Shown one piece after another: positions 5,874 through 6,104 of a stretch of 6,104 bases of DNA. This DNA comes from Actinomycetota bacterium (GTDB lineage: Bacteria > Actinomycetota > Thermoleophilia > Solirubrobacterales > Solirubrobacteraceae). The stretch is taken from NCBI GenBank assembly GCA_005883255.1, contig VAXS01000038.1:1-6104 (forward strand), given 5' to 3'. The translations under genes were made by a program, and so were the position numbers. Under the pieces are notes generated by a model. The model was not told where the DNA came from. It was given only the letters and a program-made list of their open reading frames with translations, and did no database searches. Position 1 is the first letter of the stretch, and each line of letters starts with the position of its first letter.

Positions 5874-6104
5874 ATGGCCACTCCTGCGGAAAGCGAGGCT
5901 GCCGCGCAGCAGCTGCTCACGTACGTCTTCCCTCCCGAGGCGGACTTCGGCGGCCTGCTGCTGGGAGCACTGCAGCGGATCGAAAGCGGGGGCGCGATTC
6001 GCGTGCTGGAGCTGCTTTTCGTCGGGCACGGCTCTGACCCTGGCGAGCTGGTCGCGATCTCGCGGGACGCCAGCTCCGCCGGTATGATCGGCAAGCTGAT
6101 CAGC
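5874..6104 (+). CDS. Small DUF6325/DUF1269-like protein, 3' end outside window
   Basis: An ATG at 5874, 7 nt after the dehydrogenase stop, opens a frame with no stop to the window edge (77 visible residues, MATPAESEAAAQQLL...). The stretch TYVFPPEADFGGLLLGAL, then GAIRVLELLFVGHG and ELVAISRDA, has the form (an F-P strand, a helix, then GxIRVLDLxFV and a short turn) seen in small actinobacterial DUF6325/DUF1269-type proteins of unknown function. This likeness is from memory and moderate. There is no clear Shine-Dalgarno before the ATG. The short gap suggests cotranscription with the dehydrogenase. Codon use differs from the rest of the window: 13 of 77 codons end in A or T (ACT, CCT, GAA, GCT, ATT, CTT, TCT and others), against about 8 of 471 in the dehydrogenase. 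The reading frame is likely real given its family-like pattern, but it is incomplete. Confidence 0.6.
   Translation, partial: MATPAESEAAAQQLLTYVFPPEADFGGLLLGALQRIESGGAIRVLELLFVGHGSDPGELVAISRDASSAGMIGKLIS

Noticed and set aside
4646..6094. Minus-strand open frame of 482 codons opposite the dehydrogenase
   Set aside because: Shadow frame caused by high third-position GC. It overlaps a clear ALDH and the following gene and has no recognisable domain.

Overview
The window is very GC-rich, with codon third positions almost always G or C and GTG starts in use. Gene content and protein style suggest a high-GC actinobacterium, perhaps of the Thermoleophilia/Solirubrobacterales type. That assignment is an inference from amino-acid patterns only. 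No RNA gene, CRISPR array, insertion sequence, integrase or attachment site was seen.

Layout: (1) nt 2-1138, plus strand: the 3' part of a long coiled-coil protein with an HNH/homing-endonuclease-associated repeat-like segment at the visible N-terminus and a compact C-terminal domain of unknown function. (2) nt 1148-4355, minus strand: a compact operon transcribed in the order ZIP-family metal transporter, GH15 glucoamylase/trehalase-like glycosidase, SCP2-type lipid-binding protein. The first two genes overlap by one base (TAGTG). The third follows after 26 nt, through a strong predicted hairpin that separates a perfect Shine-Dalgarno sequence from its ATG. (3) nt 4356-4450: a divergent intergenic region. 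It has an extended -10 for the ZIP operon and, just downstream of the predicted transcription start, a palindrome that looks like a DtxR/IdeR/MntR box. (4) nt 4451-5866, plus strand: a PatD-type gamma-aminobutyraldehyde dehydrogenase whose conserved N-terminus seems to need a CTG start. (5) nt 5874-6104, plus strand: the start of a small DUF6325/DUF1269-like gene that runs off the window and has clearly different codon usage.

How the genes may work together: the ZIP operon looks metal-regulated, with the glycosidase and SCP2 protein carried on the same transcript. The closest family in sequence style to the glycosidase is the mycobacterial GH15 trehalase, which is reported to need Mg2+ and phosphate, so co-expression with a divalent-metal transporter is suggestive but unproven. 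The dehydrogenase is divergently transcribed and belongs to putrescine/GABA catabolism; no partner aminotransferase is in the window. Most of the window is ordinary metabolic chromosome. The least explained items are the coiled-coil protein, the metal-box promoter and the hairpin-bridged ribosome binding site.
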